This document shows, one piece after another, positions 62,163 to 64,000 of a DNA stretch of 64,000 nucleotides (positions are counted from its first letter, which is position 1; the number at the start of each line of letters is the position of its first letter). The notes under the pieces were generated by a model that saw nothing but the letters and a program-made list of their open reading frames with translations, did not search any database and was not told where the DNA came from. The position numbers and the translations under genes were made by a program. This DNA is from Streptomyces clavifer (GTDB taxonomy: Bacteria; Actinomycetota; Actinomycetes; Streptomycetales; Streptomycetaceae), in the NCBI GenBank assembly GCA_014651175.1, contig BMWJ01000003.1, positions 682,001 to 746,000 on the forward strand, given 5' to 3'.

Positions 62163-63076
62163 CGACGACCGAGCCGGTGAAGGCGGGCCCCGCCCCGGAT
62201 GCCGGGCCCGGGCCCGTGAAAGCCCGGCGGCCCCTCGGCGCGCGGATCGCCGCCCGTGCGGGCGGCGGTGTCATGCGGGTCTTCCTCGTGCTCGTCGCCC
62301 TGTTCTGGCTGATGCCGACCATCGGGCTGCTGCTCTCCTCGCTGCGCGGGGCGGAGGACATCGCGGCGACCGGCTGGTGGAAGATATTCACCGCGCCGTC
62401 GGAGCTCACCCTCGAGAACTACCAGCGGCTGCTCGACAATTCGACGATCACCGATTCCCTGTACAGCACGGTCCTGATCACCGTGCCGTCCACCCTCCTG
62501 GTGGTGGTGATCGGCTCGCTCGCCGGATACGCCTTCGCCTGGATGGAGTTCCCCGGCCGCGACTGGTGGTTCCTGGTCGTCGTCGGGCTGCTGGTGGTCC
62601 CCGTGCAGGTCGCCCTGATCCCGGTCTCCGAACTCTTCGGCACGATCGGGATCTTCGAGACGACCTTCGGCGTGATCATGTTCCACACGGCGTTCGGCCT
62701 GCCGTTCGCCATCTTCCTGCTGCGGAACTTCTTCGCCGAGATCCCCCGCGAGCTCCTGGAGGCCGCGCGGCTGGACGGGGCGGGCGAGATCCGGCTCTTC
62801 ACCCGGGTCGTGATGCCGCTCGGGGGTCCCGCGATCGCCTCGCTGGGAATCTTCCAGTTCCTCTGGGTGTGGAACGACATGCTCGTCGCGTTGATCTTCG
62901 CGGATTCCGAGTCGCCTCCGATCACCGTGGCGCTGCAGCAGCAGGTCCGCCAGTTCGGCAACAACATCGACGTGCTGGCGCCCGGGGCCTTCGTGTCGAT
63001 GGTGATTCCGCTGGCGGTGTTCTTCGCCTTCCAACGACAGTTCGTCTCCGGCGTGATGGCGGGCGCCGTCAAGTAA
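62159..63076 (+). CDS. Sugar ABC permease (MalG-like)
   Basis: A 305-residue permease with six spans and the EAA motif ELLEAARLDGAGEIRLF. The ATG (62159) overlaps the stop of micro-ORF 3. It pairs with the permease at 60474. The cytosolic N-terminus (about 1-40, Pro/Ala/Arg-rich) differs from that of the micro-ORFs. Confidence 0.92.
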   Translation: MTTTEPVKAGPAPDAGPGPVKARRPLGARIAARAGGGVMRVFLVLVALFWLMPTIGLLLSSLRGAEDIAATGWWKIFTAPSELTLENYQRLLDNSTITDSLYSTVLITVPSTLLVVVIGSLAGYAFAWMEFPGRDWWFLVVVGLLVVPVQVALIPVSELFGTIGIFETTFGVIMFHTAFGLPFAIFLLRNFFAEIPRELLEAARLDGAGEIRLFTRVVMPLGGPAIASLGIFQFLWVWNDMLVALIFADSESPPITVALQQQVRQFGNNIDVLAPGAFVSMVIPLAVFFAFQRQFVSGVMAGAVK

Positions 63077-63111
63077 CGCACTCCGGCACAGCACATGCGT
63101 ACGTCAACACC

Positions 63112-63145
63112 AGGGCGGCCCGTTCACTCGTGCACGGGCCGCCCT
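63112..63145 (+). terminator. 12-bp hairpin terminator of the sugar ABC operon
   Basis: Perfect arms 63112-63123 and 63134-63145 with a 10-nt loop, 35 nt past the permease stop. Confidence 0.75.
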
Positions 63146-63245
63146 ACCTCGTCGTTCCCCCGAATGCCACATCCGGCGTAACCATGTCACTCCATCGGCC
63201 GTTTGCGGGCCACCTGCCCGCCCGCGAGCGACCCCTGGATGTGTT

Positions 63246-64000
63246 GTGCCCCGGTTCAGTGTCATCGTGCCCGCGTACCGGGTCCAGGCGTATCTGCACG
63301 CGTGTCTCGACTCCGTGCTGAACCAGTCCTTCAAGGACTACGAGATCATCGTGGTCGACGACTGTTCACCGGACGCCTGCGGCCCGATCGCCGACGAGTA
63401 CGCCGCCCGTGATCCCCGGGTCGGCGTCGTCCACCTCCCGCACAACTCCGGCCTCGGTCCCGCGCGCAACGCCGGAGTGGCCAGGGCGAGCGGGGACTAC
63501 CTGCTCTTCCTGGACGGCGACGACACGTTCACCCCCGAGGCCCTGCAGACCATCGCCGACCGGCTGGAGGCGACCGCCGACCCCGACGTCCTGGTCTACG
63601 ACTACGCCCGTACGTACTGGTCGGGCGAGAGCGAACGCAACACCTTCGCCCACCACCTCGCGGAGACGGGCCCCGGCTCCTTCCGGCTGGCGGAGCGCCC
63701 CGAGCTCCTGAAGGTCCTGATGGTCGTCTGGAACAAGGCGTACCGCCGCGAGTTCATCGAGGCGGAGGGCTTCACCTTCCCGCCCGGCTACTACGAGGAC
63801 ACCCCCTGGACCTATCCGGTGCTGATGGCCGCCGGATCGATCGCCGTCCTGGACGCCGTCTGCGTGGGCTACCGCCAGCGGCGCCGGGGAAACATCCTCT
63901 CCACCACCACCCGCAGGCACTTCGACGTCTTCGACCAGTACGACCGGGTCTTCGCCTTCATCGACGCGCGTCCCGAACTCGCCCTCTGGCGACCGGTGAT
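63246..64000 (+). CDS. Family-2 glycosyltransferase, partial (runs off the window)
   Basis: The frame from GTG 63246 reads PRFSVIVPAYRVQAYLHACLDSV, then VDDCSPD, FLDGDD (the nucleotide-sugar metal site) and the usual GT2 pattern. It is open to the window edge, so the C-terminal part is missing. From memory the S. coelicolor neighbour encodes a GT2/glycerophosphotransferase of wall teichoic acid; that is only inference here. No ribosome site is clear upstream of the GTG. Confidence 0.85.
   Translation, partial: MPRFSVIVPAYRVQAYLHACLDSVLNQSFKDYEIIVVDDCSPDACGPIADEYAARDPRVGVVHLPHNSGLGPARNAGVARASGDYLLFLDGDDTFTPEALQTIADRLEATADPDVLVYDYARTYWSGESERNTFAHHLAETGPGSFRLAERPELLKVLMVVWNKAYRREFIEAEGFTFPPGYYEDTPWTYPVLMAAGSIAVLDAVCVGYRQRRRGNILSTTTRRHFDVFDQYDRVFAFIDARPELALWRPV

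Overview
The window is 64 kb of high-GC actinobacterial chromosome, almost certainly Streptomyces. The evidence is the strong G/C third-position bias, the many GTG starts, an ANSKRDSS...ALAA-type tmRNA tag, MsiK-type sugar ABC systems with no ATPase gene, and a gene order that, from memory, follows the S. coelicolor SCO2943-SCO2981 neighbourhood (hexosaminidase/transporter - murA - hup - malic enzyme - sigU - nnaR/narK - matAB - ssrA/smpB - ctp - ftsXE - prfB - pkaBA - FHA/FtsK-like - sugar ABC).

Layout. 0-5.6 kb: an IclR regulator, an SF2 helicase, a Doc-type toxin with its ribbon-helix-helix antitoxin, and an MFS transporter. 5.6-14 kb: an accessory block next to an unusual tRNA-Cys. It holds two paralogous lipoprotein genes (one frameshifted) and a five-gene minus-strand operon built round a mycosin, i.e. 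a type VII-secretion-like locus with no core ATPase or channel gene. 14-19 kb: a three-subunit xanthine-dehydrogenase-family oxidase whose 2Fe-2S subunit carries a 400-residue disordered extension. 19-24.3 kb: a GlcNAc-oligomer operon (binding protein, two permeases, GH20 hexosaminidase) behind a near-consensus DasR site. 24.4-29.5 kb: DUF3039, yqgE, murA, hup and malic enzyme. 29.7-29.9 kb: a predicted structured RNA. 30-34 kb: a HelD-like helicase and the sigU/rsuA pair. 34-38 kb: a CGNR protein, a GNAT acetyltransferase, the HemD/OmpR hybrid regulator nnaR and the nitrate transporter narK. 38-42.5 kb: matA, matB and an overlapping acyltransferase (extracellular polysaccharide). 42.7-45 kb: a LysR/MFS divergent pair. 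45-49 kb: ssrA, smpB, a C-terminal processing protease, ftsX and ftsE. 49-55 kb: a small zinc-ribbon membrane protein, a (TDGG)n surface protein with an LAETG sorting signal, prfB, and two Ser/Thr kinases. 55.5-58.9 kb: an FHA protein resembling EssC. 59-63 kb: a second sugar ABC system whose two permease genes are separated by a 104-bp tandem repeat encoding three chained micro-ORFs. The window ends inside a family-2 glycosyltransferase.

Common themes are cell-surface and wall metabolism (murA, GlcNAc recycling, matAB, sortase substrate, ftsEX, PASTA-less kinases, GT2) and trans-translation. The most novel items are the orphan mycosin/WxG operon, the EssC-like FHA protein with a degenerate P-loop, the coupled micro-ORF repeat, and the intergenic RNA at 29.7 kb.
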